The notes under the pieces were generated by a model, which worked only from the letters and a program-made list of their open reading frames with translations, did not search any database and was not told the origin of the DNA. A stretch of DNA of 64,000 bases from Paenibacillus rigui. GTDB lineage: Bacteria > Bacillota > Bacilli > Paenibacillales > NBRC-103111. The position numbers and the translations under genes are program-made. This document shows, in pieces, positions 53,483 through 62,747 of the stretch; position 1 is the stretch's first letter; each line of letters starts with the position of its first letter. Where the stretch lies: positions 186,001-250,000 of the forward strand of contig NZ_NMQW01000002.1 of the NCBI RefSeq assembly GCF_002234615.1, in the 5' to 3' direction.

Positions 53483-54867
53483 CCGCTGCCGACTCCTTTC
53501 CTTTTGGAAAAATTAATAAATACCGATGTGCCTGCCCCAGGCTTGCTGTGCACGGTCATCGTACCTTTATGCTTTTGAATGACATGATAGCTGTATGACA
53601 TGCCCAGGCCGAAGTTCAGCTTCTGACCGGACTTGGTCGTATAAAAAGGGTCAAACATGCGCTTCAGCTGCTTTTTATCCATCCCCGTACCGGAATCTTT
53701 CATTTCAATACTGATGCTGCGCTTGGATTCTGTGAGCCGGACGATCAAACGTCCTCCTTGAGGCATCGCCTCGACGGCATTCGTCAATATATTCGAGAAC
53801 ACCTCTGCCAATTGGGCGCGGTCCCCCCATATGCTCCCGTCATATTGAAGTTCCTTCTCAAGCTCAATGTGCCGCAAGGACGGGGCGAGCATCAGCAAGC
53901 TTTGCTCCAACAGCTCCGAAGGCTTCAGCTCCTCCAGCTGCAGCTCGACCTCCTGCGTCTGTCCTTGTATACGATATATCATATCATATATATGCTGGGA
54001 GGCATTCAGAATGACATTGACGTCTTCAATCAGCTGCTCCGGATCGCTGCTGCCGGCTTCCGATTTAATTTTATCACCGAACAGGCGGATTTTGCCCACA
54101 TCATTTTTGATGGCATGGTTTAATATACTCGTACCCGAGGTGATCGCCCTCAGTGTGTAATCAAGCTTTTGATTGCGGATCGAGATCTGCAGCCCCATAA
54201 ACCCGTAACGCATGCTGGACACGAGGATCACCGCCAAAGTAAAGCCAATGACCGCCGCATTATAACGCCACCATTCGTAAAGCCCAAAGTAGCCCGGCAG
54301 CACATACATCGTAAACAAGGCAAACAGCAGCGTCGGTGCGGCAGCCAGAGAGGTTAGCATTCTCGCTTTTCGCAAAAAGGAGTTTTTCTCGATCACGGTT
54401 GCATGAATTAACAAACCGATCCCGCCGCAAATATAAGGTGCCGCCCACAGGGTTACATAACGGTAGGGGATCGGATCTCCCACTGCATGGGGAACTGCAA
54501 AGGACCCCGCTACAGGAACAAGCAATACCCAAGGATACCAAGTGCGAAAGCGTTCCTTTGTCAGCCATACCGGATGATAAACCGAAGCAAACATGACAAA
54601 TGTGAAAGGCAGCCCATAGTAGCATACAAGAGAGCTTACACTTTCCGCCTTTGCCAGCATGACCGCGATCGGATCGGTTAACCACCCTTTTGCTTGAATG
54701 AAAGGGATCCAATCATCGGCAAGCACGGCTGACAAGCCACCGGAACCCCCGGTAAACGCAATGCTTGCAATCCAACGGGTGGTCGGGCGCTTCGGATCCG
54801 TTACCAAAAGCAGCAGACCGATCGTCCATAAGCCAATGAGAACAAACAGCATAAAGCTTGGACACAT
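53479..54867 (-). CDS. Multi-spanning sensor histidine kinase
   Basis: 462 residues. About seven hydrophobic helices occupy residues 1-230, with few extracellular residues. The phosphoacceptor helix has SILNHAIKNDVGKI (His followed by KND). The HATPase has ILTNAVEAMPQGG, KDSGTGMD and FYTTKSGQKLNFGLGMSYSY. The ribosome site is weak, so the start is uncertain; an in-frame ATG five codons later is possible. It lies 24 bases after the kapB-like gene and overlaps its regulator. The signal is unknown. Confidence 0.92.
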   Translation of the reverse strand: MCPSFMLFVLIGLWTIGLLLLVTDPKRPTTRWIASIAFTGGSGGLSAVLADDWIPFIQAKGWLTDPIAVMLAKAESVSSLVCYYGLPFTFVMFASVYHPVWLTKERFRTWYPWVLLVPVAGSFAVPHAVGDPIPYRYVTLWAAPYICGGIGLLIHATVIEKNSFLRKARMLTSLAAAPTLLFALFTMYVLPGYFGLYEWWRYNAAVIGFTLAVILVSSMRYGFMGLQISIRNQKLDYTLRAITSGTSILNHAIKNDVGKIRLFGDKIKSEAGSSDPEQLIEDVNVILNASQHIYDMIYRIQGQTQEVELQLEELKPSELLEQSLLMLAPSLRHIELEKELQYDGSIWGDRAQLAEVFSNILTNAVEAMPQGGRLIVRLTESKRSISIEMKDSGTGMDKKQLKRMFDPFYTTKSGQKLNFGLGMSYSYHVIQKHKGTMTVHSKPGAGTSVFINFSKRKGVGSG

Positions 54868-54891
54868 CCGTTTCTATTCAAAATGACGTAG

Positions 54892-55290
54892 CTATACTAA
54901 ACCGTAATCTTGCTTTAGTAGAACGAGCTCCTCCAAGCAGCGCTCCGCCCACTCTTTGTAGGGGGACTGCTTCATGGCATCCATTTCCTCCTGAAGCGAC
55001 CGGTCTAAGGAAGTCTTATAATCGGGAACGTCTCCCTCATAGGGCTGAATCGTGTACAGCGGCATTAAAGCAATTTCTCTAAAAGCCAATGCACGGCGTT
55101 GGTGAAAAAATGGCACATTCGGGTTCATCGGATTGTGCAGATCGCCTTGGCTCGGGTGCTTCACGACTGCCAAAATTTGAACGGCCGCCTTGGAGGGGGA
55201 GCTTTGCTCAACAACCTCTCCGATATACTCGCCTGTTTTATACTGTGCGGTTACCAAGCTTCCAATCGATAGTGAAACAGAGTCACTCAT
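54892..55290 (-). CDS. kapB: KapB-like kinase-associated protein
   Basis: 132 residues. It resembles B. subtilis KapB over most of its length: VTAQYKTGEYIGEVVE, ILAVVKHPSQGDLHNP and VPFFHQRRALAFRE are close to that protein. KapB is needed for KinB kinase to feed phosphate to the sporulation relay (known). No lipobox is visible. Here it precedes a multi-spanning histidine kinase by 24 bases, like the kinB-kapB pairing but in reverse order. Confidence 0.87.
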   Translation of the reverse strand: MSDSVSLSIGSLVTAQYKTGEYIGEVVEQSSPSKAAVQILAVVKHPSQGDLHNPMNPNVPFFHQRRALAFREIALMPLYTIQPYEGDVPDYKTSLDRSLQEEMDAMKQSPYKEWAERCLEELVLLKQDYGLV

Positions 55291-55319
55291 CTGTCTTCCT
55301 CCTGCTCTAGTATTGTGAA

Positions 55320-55634
55320 TTAGCTAATTGCCCGTTGAAACCATCTTAGCAGCTCGTCTACTCCCTGCATCCGGTATTTTTTCTCAATCAGCTGGCGATT
55401 CTCTGCACGGACAATGCAAGGGACGCTTTCCACCTGCCAGCTGCGGGCCAGCGTCGGACAAAAATTCACATTGCACTTGACGATTGGCAGCTCGGGCTGC
55501 ATCGCAATAACAACTTGAAGCATCCGCTCGGTTACTTTGCACGTTCCGCATAGCGGGGTATATAAATAAACGAACTTCAGCCCTTCTTCCTCATTCATCC
55601 AACGGCTCAGCTGCTGCTCCGTCCACTCCTCCAT
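55320..55634 (-). CDS. Thioredoxin-like protein
   Basis: 104 residues, thioredoxin fold with the CGTC active site in YLYTPLCGTCKVTERM. The cis-Pro is in ESVPCIVRA. It resembles B. subtilis YusE. It lies between an unknown protein and kapB in a five-gene run with gaps of 20-30 bases. Confidence 0.88.
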   Translation of the reverse strand: MEEWTEQQLSRWMNEEEGLKFVYLYTPLCGTCKVTERMLQVVIAMQPELPIVKCNVNFCPTLARSWQVESVPCIVRAENRQLIEKKYRMQGVDELLRWFQRAIS

Positions 55635-55657
55635 TCGCTGATTGCCCCCTTATTCCA

Positions 55658-56176
55658 TTACTGCTGTAAAGCCTCAAGCCTCTCCAGGCTAAGCGTTAAA
55701 TGATCGATTAAGCTGGGAATGTCGTCAATTTGACGTTCATCCAGCTTTCTTGCAAATTGAACAATCAGTCGGCTTGTCAGCGCATTCGCCTGCTCCCCAT
55801 ACGGCATAAGAACCGTTTGGGAGATAACGGGGCCTTCTCCCCAAATATTGCGCAGGGCCAGCTCGGCAGCGGCACAATCCCGCATCATCTCTTCAATACG
55901 GAATTCGAAGGTCAGCTCCAGGCTGCAGCCCGGCTGTTTGCCGGTCTCGGACAGCAGCTCCGCCGACAAATCCGCAAGGGACGCCTGCAGCATGAAGCTT
56001 CCTTTAACGGAACCCGTCGGCCGTAATACCGCAGCCATGCCAAAGGCTCTCGACATCGTTGACAGCTCAACGCGATCCGTTCGATGAACAATTTGCAGAG
56101 ATCCGTTCATGTCCATATCATACATCGCGCCTTCAAACACAACCTTCAGGTTATCAAATATAGTCGGGTCAAACAT
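55658..56176 (-). CDS. Hypothetical protein, first gene of the kapB-like run
   Basis: 172 residues from MFDPTIFDNLKVVFEGAMYD. AAAGGAG lies seven bases before the ATG at 56176. Soluble, mixed alpha/beta, with VELSTMSRAFGMAAV and a Leu-rich C-terminal helix (LIDHLTLSLERLEAL). It looks like a conserved Bacillales protein, but no domain could be named. It heads the run that leads to thioredoxin, KapB-like protein and the two-component pair. Confidence 0.75.
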   Translation of the reverse strand: MFDPTIFDNLKVVFEGAMYDMDMNGSLQIVHRTDRVELSTMSRAFGMAAVLRPTGSVKGSFMLQASLADLSAELLSETGKQPGCSLELTFEFRIEEMMRDCAAAELALRNIWGEGPVISQTVLMPYGEQANALTSRLIVQFARKLDERQIDDIPSLIDHLTLSLERLEALQQ

Positions 56177-56231
56177 CCTAATTCTCCTTTGTTCCTTCGA
56201 GATCCCCAAACGGGTATACTCATTTTTTCAC

Positions 56232-56260
56232 TTGCTTCCGCATGGACAAATCAGTACAAT
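56232..56260 (+). promoter_or_regulatory. Promoter of small basic protein gene
   Basis: TTGCTT, 17 bases, TACAAT, about 30 bases before the ATG at 56291. Confidence 0.6.
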
Positions 56261-56290
56261 GAAATCATCCAATGCAAGGAAGGTGTACCT

Positions 56291-56500
56291 ATGTCAGACG
56301 TTACTCCAACGAACGAGTCCGGGCAAGAGCCTAAGAAAGTCAGCCTGGCTGATGCGATTAAGAACAAGCTGGCCCAGAAGAAGCAAGCGCAAGCCGACAA
56401 CAAATCGGGTTCGCAGCAGCGCGCAGGTAACAGTGCCGTCATGAGAAGCCAGAATAACAAAAAGCCGAACAACCAACGTCGCCGTACAGGTGGCAGCTAA
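56291..56500 (+). CDS. Small, strongly basic protein
   Basis: 69 residues starting MSDVTPTNESGQEPKKVSLA. The end is rich in Lys, Arg, Gln and Asn (NNKKPNNQRRRTGG). It is likely disordered and may bind nucleic acid. AAGGAAGGTG precedes the ATG; a promoter and terminator frame it, so it is probably a real single gene. No family was recognised. Confidence 0.72.
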   Translation: MSDVTPTNESGQEPKKVSLADAIKNKLAQKKQAQADNKSGSQQRAGNSAVMRSQNNKKPNNQRRRTGGS

Positions 56501-56515
56501 CCGGTTGTTACAAAG

Positions 56516-56551
56516 AAGGATGAGCTTGAATTTCAGGCTCATCCTTTTTTT
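56516..56551 (+). terminator. Terminator after small basic protein
   Basis: AAGGATGAGC / GCTCATCCTT stem continued by TGAA/TTCA, followed by TTTTT. Confidence 0.9.
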
Positions 56552-56581
56552 ACTACATTACAATCTATAAGCTTCCGAGGT

Positions 56582-56636
56582 CATCGGATCAACGGCAGCA
56601 CCTTTGAAGGGCACGAAGAAAACCGATGATCCGATG
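56582..56636. repeat. Inverted repeat downstream of ABC-F gene
   Basis: CATCGGATCA and TGATCCGATG, perfect 10-base arms 35 bases apart, just past the ABC-F stop at 56650. No T-tract follows, so it is not a standard terminator; it may be an mRNA end structure. Confidence 0.45.
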
Positions 56637-56649
56637 CAATTGTCAGACA

Positions 56650-58263
<1,614 letters not shown>

Positions 58264-58411
58264 CTATCGAACCTACTCTCATAAAATATTGCGATTTCCG
58301 CTAAAGCTTCCAATCACATATTATAACATAAAACAAGGGCTGATTCCCAATGGTTTTCATGAATTTGTGGAATGAAGCCGATACTAAACGGTATTGAAAC
58401 ATACCGCCGCT

Positions 58412-60346
58412 TTATTTGTTGCCGGCGATGGATTCCACAAGCTCGGACAGCTCCGTCCAACGCTCCATCGCTTGCTCCAGCTGACCGTTCAGCTGCTGCT
58501 CCTCGGCGTAAAGCTCCTGCACCTTGCCGTAATCGCTTCCGGCACGTTCAATTTGCCGCTTGACCTCGGCAAGACGCTCCTCGAGACCGGCAATTTTATC
58601 CTCGATCTCGTCCCATTCCTTCTGCTCCTTGAAGCTCAGCTTGCGTGCGCGCGTCGTTTCCCGGCGTTCCCCGGAGCCGCTTTCAGCGGAGGAGGCACCG
58701 TTTCCTTGCTGTGCCGACGGCTTGCGTTCCGCTTGAGCGTTCTGCTCCTCCAGCCGTGACGCTTCCATGTACTCTGTATAATTGCCCATAAAACGCTCCA
58801 CGCGGCCGCCGCCCGCAAAAGCAAACAGATGATCTGCCGTGCGATCCAAAAAATAGCGGTCATGGGATACCGTGATGACAGCGCCCGGGAAATCTTCCAA
58901 ATACTCTTCCAGAATGGTTAACGTCTGGATATCCAGATCGTTTGTCGGCTCATCGAGCAGAAGCACATTCGGCTCGCCCATCAGTGTCCGGAGCAGATAG
59001 AGTCTGCGGCGTTCTCCGCCCGACAATCTGCCGATTTGCGTCCACTGCAGTGCCGGCGGGAAAAGGAACCGCTCCAGCATTTGGGCAGCGGTGATCGCTT
59101 CGCCGCTAGCCGTGCGGATCACCTCGGCGGCTTCTTTAATATATTCGATCACGCGCTGCTTCTCGTCCATTTCCACCGCTTCCTGCGTATAATACGCGAG
59201 CTTGACAGTGGTTCCGATCTCAATGGTTCCCTCATCCGGCTGCAATCTGCCCGCGAGCATGTTGAGGAAGGTGGACTTCCCGCTGCCGTTCGGACCGATG
59301 ATGCCGATTCGATCATCGGGCAAAACAATATAGCTGAAATCGTCGACCATCTTGCGTCCCTCGAACGATTTGGTGACTCCCTCGAGCTCGATTACTTTTT
59401 TGCCGAGCCGGCTTGCTCCAAGCGCCATCTCCAGCTGTGCCGATGGGCCGTCGACCTTCCGGTCTCGCAGCTCCACAACCCGGTCGATACGCGCCTTCTG
59501 CTTCGTTGTACGCGCTTTGGCACCGCGGCGAAGCCAGGCCAGTTCCCGGCGCAGCAGATTTTGCCGTTTGTCTTCCTCCGAGGCCTCACGCTCCAGCCGC
59601 TCCGCTTTTTTCTCCAGAAATGCGGCATAGTTGCCATCATAGCTGTACAGCTTACCGCGATCCAGTTCAAGAATGCGGTTTGTGACACGGTCCAGGAAAT
59701 AGCGGTCATGCGTGACGAGCAGCAGAGCCCCCTTCCATTTGGATAAAAATTGCTCGAGCCACTCCACCGTCGCATGATCGATATGATTCGTAGGCTCATC
59801 GAGAATGAGCAGATCGGCAGGCTGAATCAGCACTCGGGCCATAGCGACCCGTTTGCGCTGACCACCGGACAAAACACCGACCTTCTGCGAGAAATCCGTA
59901 ATGCCCAGCTTCGTGAGCACCATCTTGGCCGTTGTGTTCGCTTCCCATGCGTTGAGTGCATCCATCCGCTGCTGGACGGCAAACAAGCGGGCCTGGCGCT
60001 TCTCGTCCTCGGGCGCTTCCTGCAGCGCACCCAGCGCCGTTTCATAATCGCGCAGCGTCTGCATCAGCGGCGTATCTCCATAAAACACCTGCTCCAGTAC
60101 GGTAGATTCCGTGTCGAATTCGGGATTTTGCGGCAAATACTCAACTCGAAAATGATTGGCATGCACCAGCTTACCCGAATCAACCGATTCCAGCCCGGCC
60201 AACGCCTTCAGCAGGGAGGACTTGCCTGTTCCGTTCACACCGACCAGACCTATCCGCTGCTTCTCGTTGATCTGGAAGGAGATATCGTCAAACAACACCT
60301 TCTCCCCATAGCTTTTTTGGAAATGCTCAACCGTTAATATATTCAA
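58412..60346 (-). CDS. ABC-F family ATPase (Uup/YfmR-like)
   Basis: 644 residues from a TTG at 60346; GGGG lies eight bases upstream. Walker A motifs GVNGTGKSS and GPNGSGKST, signatures LSGGQRKRV and LSGGERRRL, and DEPTNHID and DEPTNDLD. The C-terminal 80 residues form a coiled coil (AGLEERLAEVKRQIERAGSD) like that of Uup, which binds DNA or the ribosome. These proteins help resolve stalled or uninitiated ribosomes (known for YfmR). Confidence 0.92.
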   Translation of the reverse strand: MNILTVEHFQKSYGEKVLFDDISFQINEKQRIGLVGVNGTGKSSLLKALAGLESVDSGKLVHANHFRVEYLPQNPEFDTESTVLEQVFYGDTPLMQTLRDYETALGALQEAPEDEKRQARLFAVQQRMDALNAWEANTTAKMVLTKLGITDFSQKVGVLSGGQRKRVAMARVLIQPADLLILDEPTNHIDHATVEWLEQFLSKWKGALLLVTHDRYFLDRVTNRILELDRGKLYSYDGNYAAFLEKKAERLEREASEEDKRQNLLRRELAWLRRGAKARTTKQKARIDRVVELRDRKVDGPSAQLEMALGASRLGKKVIELEGVTKSFEGRKMVDDFSYIVLPDDRIGIIGPNGSGKSTFLNMLAGRLQPDEGTIEIGTTVKLAYYTQEAVEMDEKQRVIEYIKEAAEVIRTASGEAITAAQMLERFLFPPALQWTQIGRLSGGERRRLYLLRTLMGEPNVLLLDEPTNDLDIQTLTILEEYLEDFPGAVITVSHDRYFLDRTADHLFAFAGGGRVERFMGNYTEYMEASRLEEQNAQAERKPSAQQGNGASSAESGSGERRETTRARKLSFKEQKEWDEIEDKIAGLEERLAEVKRQIERAGSDYGKVQELYAEEQQLNGQLEQAMERWTELSELVESIAGNK

Positions 60347-60393
60347 TGATGACAACCCCTTTATTTCTTTGGTAAATCAAGCAAAAGCAAGGC

Positions 60394-61446
60394 TTACGAT
60401 TCACAAGGTTCAGTTGCATAAGCCGCCAGAAGTGCGATCGTGTTCCAGAGCGCCTCGCTGTGTGTCCGTTCCATACTGTGGGATGCGTGAACGCCCGGAC
60501 CGATTAATGCCGCACGAATGTTGCTGCCGCCTCTCAAAGCTGCCGAAGCGTCAGACCCATACTGAGGATAAATATCTACAGCATATCGAAGTCCATCGCG
60601 TTCCGCCAAACGGATCAACTGAGACGTCATCCGGTAGTCGTATGGGCCGGACGAGTCTTTGGCGCAAATCGACACATCCCATTCCGTGCATGATAAATCG
60701 TCCCCCATAGCCCCCATATCGACAGCCAACAGTTCATCGATCTCCGGAGGGAGGAATGCTGCGCCGTGCCCTACTTCTTCATAGGTACTGATGAACAACT
60801 TCAATGGATGGGCCGGTAGGATGCTCTCACGCTTCAACAGCTCCAGCAGTCCGTATAGTGACGCAACCCCCGCTTTGTCATCGAGATGGCGGGACTTAAT
60901 GAAGCCATTGTCCTTGAATTGGGCACGAGGGTCGAAAGAGATAAAATCGCCGACGCCGATGCCGAGCTTTTTGACATCCTCTGCTGATTTTACATCCTCA
61001 TCCAGCCGAATTTCCATGACCGCTTCCTCACGCTTCAATTCTCTCGCATCGGCATACACATGAACCGATGGCTTCGTTGTGAGAATTGTGCCGTCATAAG
61101 TTCGTCCATCCCGCGTATGTACACGGCAGTACTCGTTTTCTACGGCTCCCATCATATAACCGCCAACGGAAGTGAATCGCAGTGTGCCGCTTGCTTTAAT
61201 CGAGCGAACTATTGCCCCAAGGGTATCGACATGAGCCGAAAGTCCAATGACGCGCGAATCATCCTTTCCGGGAACGGTAATGACGCCCCCGCCCTTTTTG
61301 GTAAAGCTCATCGAATAGCCGAGCTTCTCCGTTTGCTCCGCAATGAGCTTCATGATATCGTGGGTAAATCCGCTTGGACTTGGTGTAAGGAGCAAGCGCT
61401 CTAAAATCTCCAGCACATAAGTGCGGTTAATCCGGTTTTTCATCAT
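60394..61446 (-). CDS. M42-family aminopeptidase
   Basis: 350 residues. Di-metal peptidase: SAHVDTLGAIV gives the first metal His and Asp, HLDDKAGVASL the bridging Asp, STYEEVGHGA the catalytic Glu pair, DMGAMG and HASHSMERTH the last ligands. It removes N-terminal residues from peptides in the cytoplasm and forms large complexes (family knowledge). AGGAG lies six bases before the first of two adjacent ATGs. Confidence 0.93.
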   Translation of the reverse strand: MMKNRINRTYVLEILERLLLTPSPSGFTHDIMKLIAEQTEKLGYSMSFTKKGGGVITVPGKDDSRVIGLSAHVDTLGAIVRSIKASGTLRFTSVGGYMMGAVENEYCRVHTRDGRTYDGTILTTKPSVHVYADARELKREEAVMEIRLDEDVKSAEDVKKLGIGVGDFISFDPRAQFKDNGFIKSRHLDDKAGVASLYGLLELLKRESILPAHPLKLFISTYEEVGHGAAFLPPEIDELLAVDMGAMGDDLSCTEWDVSICAKDSSGPYDYRMTSQLIRLAERDGLRYAVDIYPQYGSDASAALRGGSNIRAALIGPGVHASHSMERTHSEALWNTIALLAAYATEPCES

Positions 61447-61529
61447 TTACAGCTCCTATTCAGCTATTTGCTATCAGTCTTGTTTTCATGTAAGCTAACA
61501 GTTGAACAAAATCGAGGAGGTATTTACCA

Positions 61530-61859
61530 ATGTCTGAAGCTTTGCCCCCAAAAACCTGTACCATTGATCGTCTAGTAACGAAAGACGACGACGTGGAAAA
61601 AGTGATTCGCGGTGAAAAAACGGCGACTCGCCGTAACGGTCGTTATGCCGATATCGGTGAAATTATGGAGCTGAAAGGTCAGAAGTTCGAAGTGTACAAA
61701 GTTTATCAGCAATCGCTCGGTGAATTGACGGATCAAGATGTTCAAGCCGAGGGCTTCGATAACCTGGAAGGCTACAAAAATTATATTCTCTCCATGCATG
61801 CCGGCATGCCGTGGCTTCCGCAAATGAAGGTATGGGTTCACGAATTCCGCGCTTTGTAA
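61530..61859 (+). CDS. ASCH-domain protein
   Basis: 109 residues. The ASCH core is VIRGEKTATRRNGRYADIGE, with Lys/Thr/Arg typical of the RNA-binding or nucleoside-modifying YqfB-like group, and ends WVHEFRAL. GAGGAGG lies eight bases before the ATG. Role unknown. Confidence 0.85.
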   Translation: MSEALPPKTCTIDRLVTKDDDVEKVIRGEKTATRRNGRYADIGEIMELKGQKFEVYKVYQQSLGELTDQDVQAEGFDNLEGYKNYILSMHAGMPWLPQMKVWVHEFRAL

Positions 61860-61864
61860 TACAA

Positions 61865-61906
61865 AAAACAGTGTAGTCTTCAATGAAATGAATGCTACAC
61901 TGTTTT
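61865..61906 (+). terminator. Terminator after ASCH gene
   Basis: Perfect 12-base stem AAAACAGTGTAG / CTACACTGTTTT, followed by ATTC. It lies before the TTG start of the next gene and argues against an upstream ATG at 61888. Confidence 0.85.
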
Positions 61907-61938
61907 ATTCACCTTTTCAAGTTTGGAGGCCGTATCTC

Positions 61939-62370
61939 TTGTATCCTTGGCTCGTCTTTATACATGCGGTCAGTGCAGTTGTCTCGATCGGGCCATTTAT
62001 TGTGCTCATACCATTGCTCACAAAACTGCGGACGGCAGAAGCTCAAGTCCTATCCTCTTACCTGGACACGTTTCATTTCGTCGTACGCTTATCCAAGCAT
62101 TCCGGGCACGTGCTCGTGTTTTCCGGACTTTTACTCTTATGGCTTGGAGGCTGGCCTTGGGACACCCCATGGATTGCGGGTACATTCATCGTCCTGTTCG
62201 CTTCATTATTCTTCATGGCCCGCGCTTTCTCACCGACTATCCGCCGACTCCGGCAGCCCGATCATGACCGTGCTCCGCTCGTCCGTAAGCTATCAAAAGC
62301 ACTGTACTTATATATGTTCATTTTATTCGTCATGTTATGGCTCATGATTATGAAACCGGCTTTATGGTGA
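61939..62370 (+). CDS. DUF2269-like membrane protein
   Basis: 143 residues from a TTG (GGAGG nine bases upstream). Four hydrophobic helices: LVFIHAVSAVVSIGPFIVLI, then VLVFSGLLLLWLGG, FIVLFASLFFMA and YMFILFVMLWLMIM. This pattern, with His in the first helix, resembles the DUF2269 family. Function unknown. The frame has an ATG at 61888, but this is within the previous terminator. Confidence 0.75.
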   Translation: MYPWLVFIHAVSAVVSIGPFIVLIPLLTKLRTAEAQVLSSYLDTFHFVVRLSKHSGHVLVFSGLLLLWLGGWPWDTPWIAGTFIVLFASLFFMARAFSPTIRRLRQPDHDRAPLVRKLSKALYLYMFILFVMLWLMIMKPALW

Positions 62371-62391
62371 ACAAGTCACCGAAGCCGGTTT
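62353..62391 (+). terminator. Terminator overlapping membrane-protein stop
   Basis: AAACCGGCTT / AAGCCGGTTT stem; GGTGA/TCACC forms a second inner stem. The stop codon at 62368-62370 is inside. ATTTG follows. Confidence 0.8.
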
Positions 62392-62408
62392 ATTTGTGTG
62401 AAAAGATA

Positions 62409-62699
62409 TTAAGACTGGTAATCGACGCAGATGCTTGTGCCATCCAGCACTTGCTTCATGTGAGCCTTCACTTCTACGTGGATCGGATGATTGTCGTACG
62501 TCTGCAAATCTTCGAAGGAATCAAATCGGGTGGTCAGGGCGATGTCATAGGATCTTTCCTGACGAAGCTCATCGATTCCTACTTCAATATGCTTCAAGAC
62601 AGAAATTTTGCCTTCCATGTTCTTCAGTACTTGAGCCGTTGCCTGAATCGCTTCCGGACTGCGGTCCTTTAGTTTGAAAAATACGATATGAGTTACCAT
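62409..62699 (-). CDS. Dabb-domain protein (stress-responsive A/B barrel)
   Basis: 96 residues, ferredoxin-like alpha/beta barrel. MVTHIVFFKLKDRSPEAI starts it, and YDIALTTRFDSFEDLQTYDNHPIHVEV is the family's central signature. Such proteins are small dimers of uncertain role. GGGGAAG precedes the ATG. Confidence 0.9.
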   Translation of the reverse strand: MVTHIVFFKLKDRSPEAIQATAQVLKNMEGKISVLKHIEVGIDELRQERSYDIALTTRFDSFEDLQTYDNHPIHVEVKAHMKQVLDGTSICVDYQS

Positions 62700-62747
62700 G
62701 GATCATCTTCCCCTTATCTGCTGTGAATTTGGAATATTGAAAAAGGA

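Noticed and set aside
58264-58411. Antibiotic-resistance leader peptide before the ABC-F gene at 58263
   Set aside because: No short ORF with a ribosome site and no attenuator hairpins were seen upstream of this gene.
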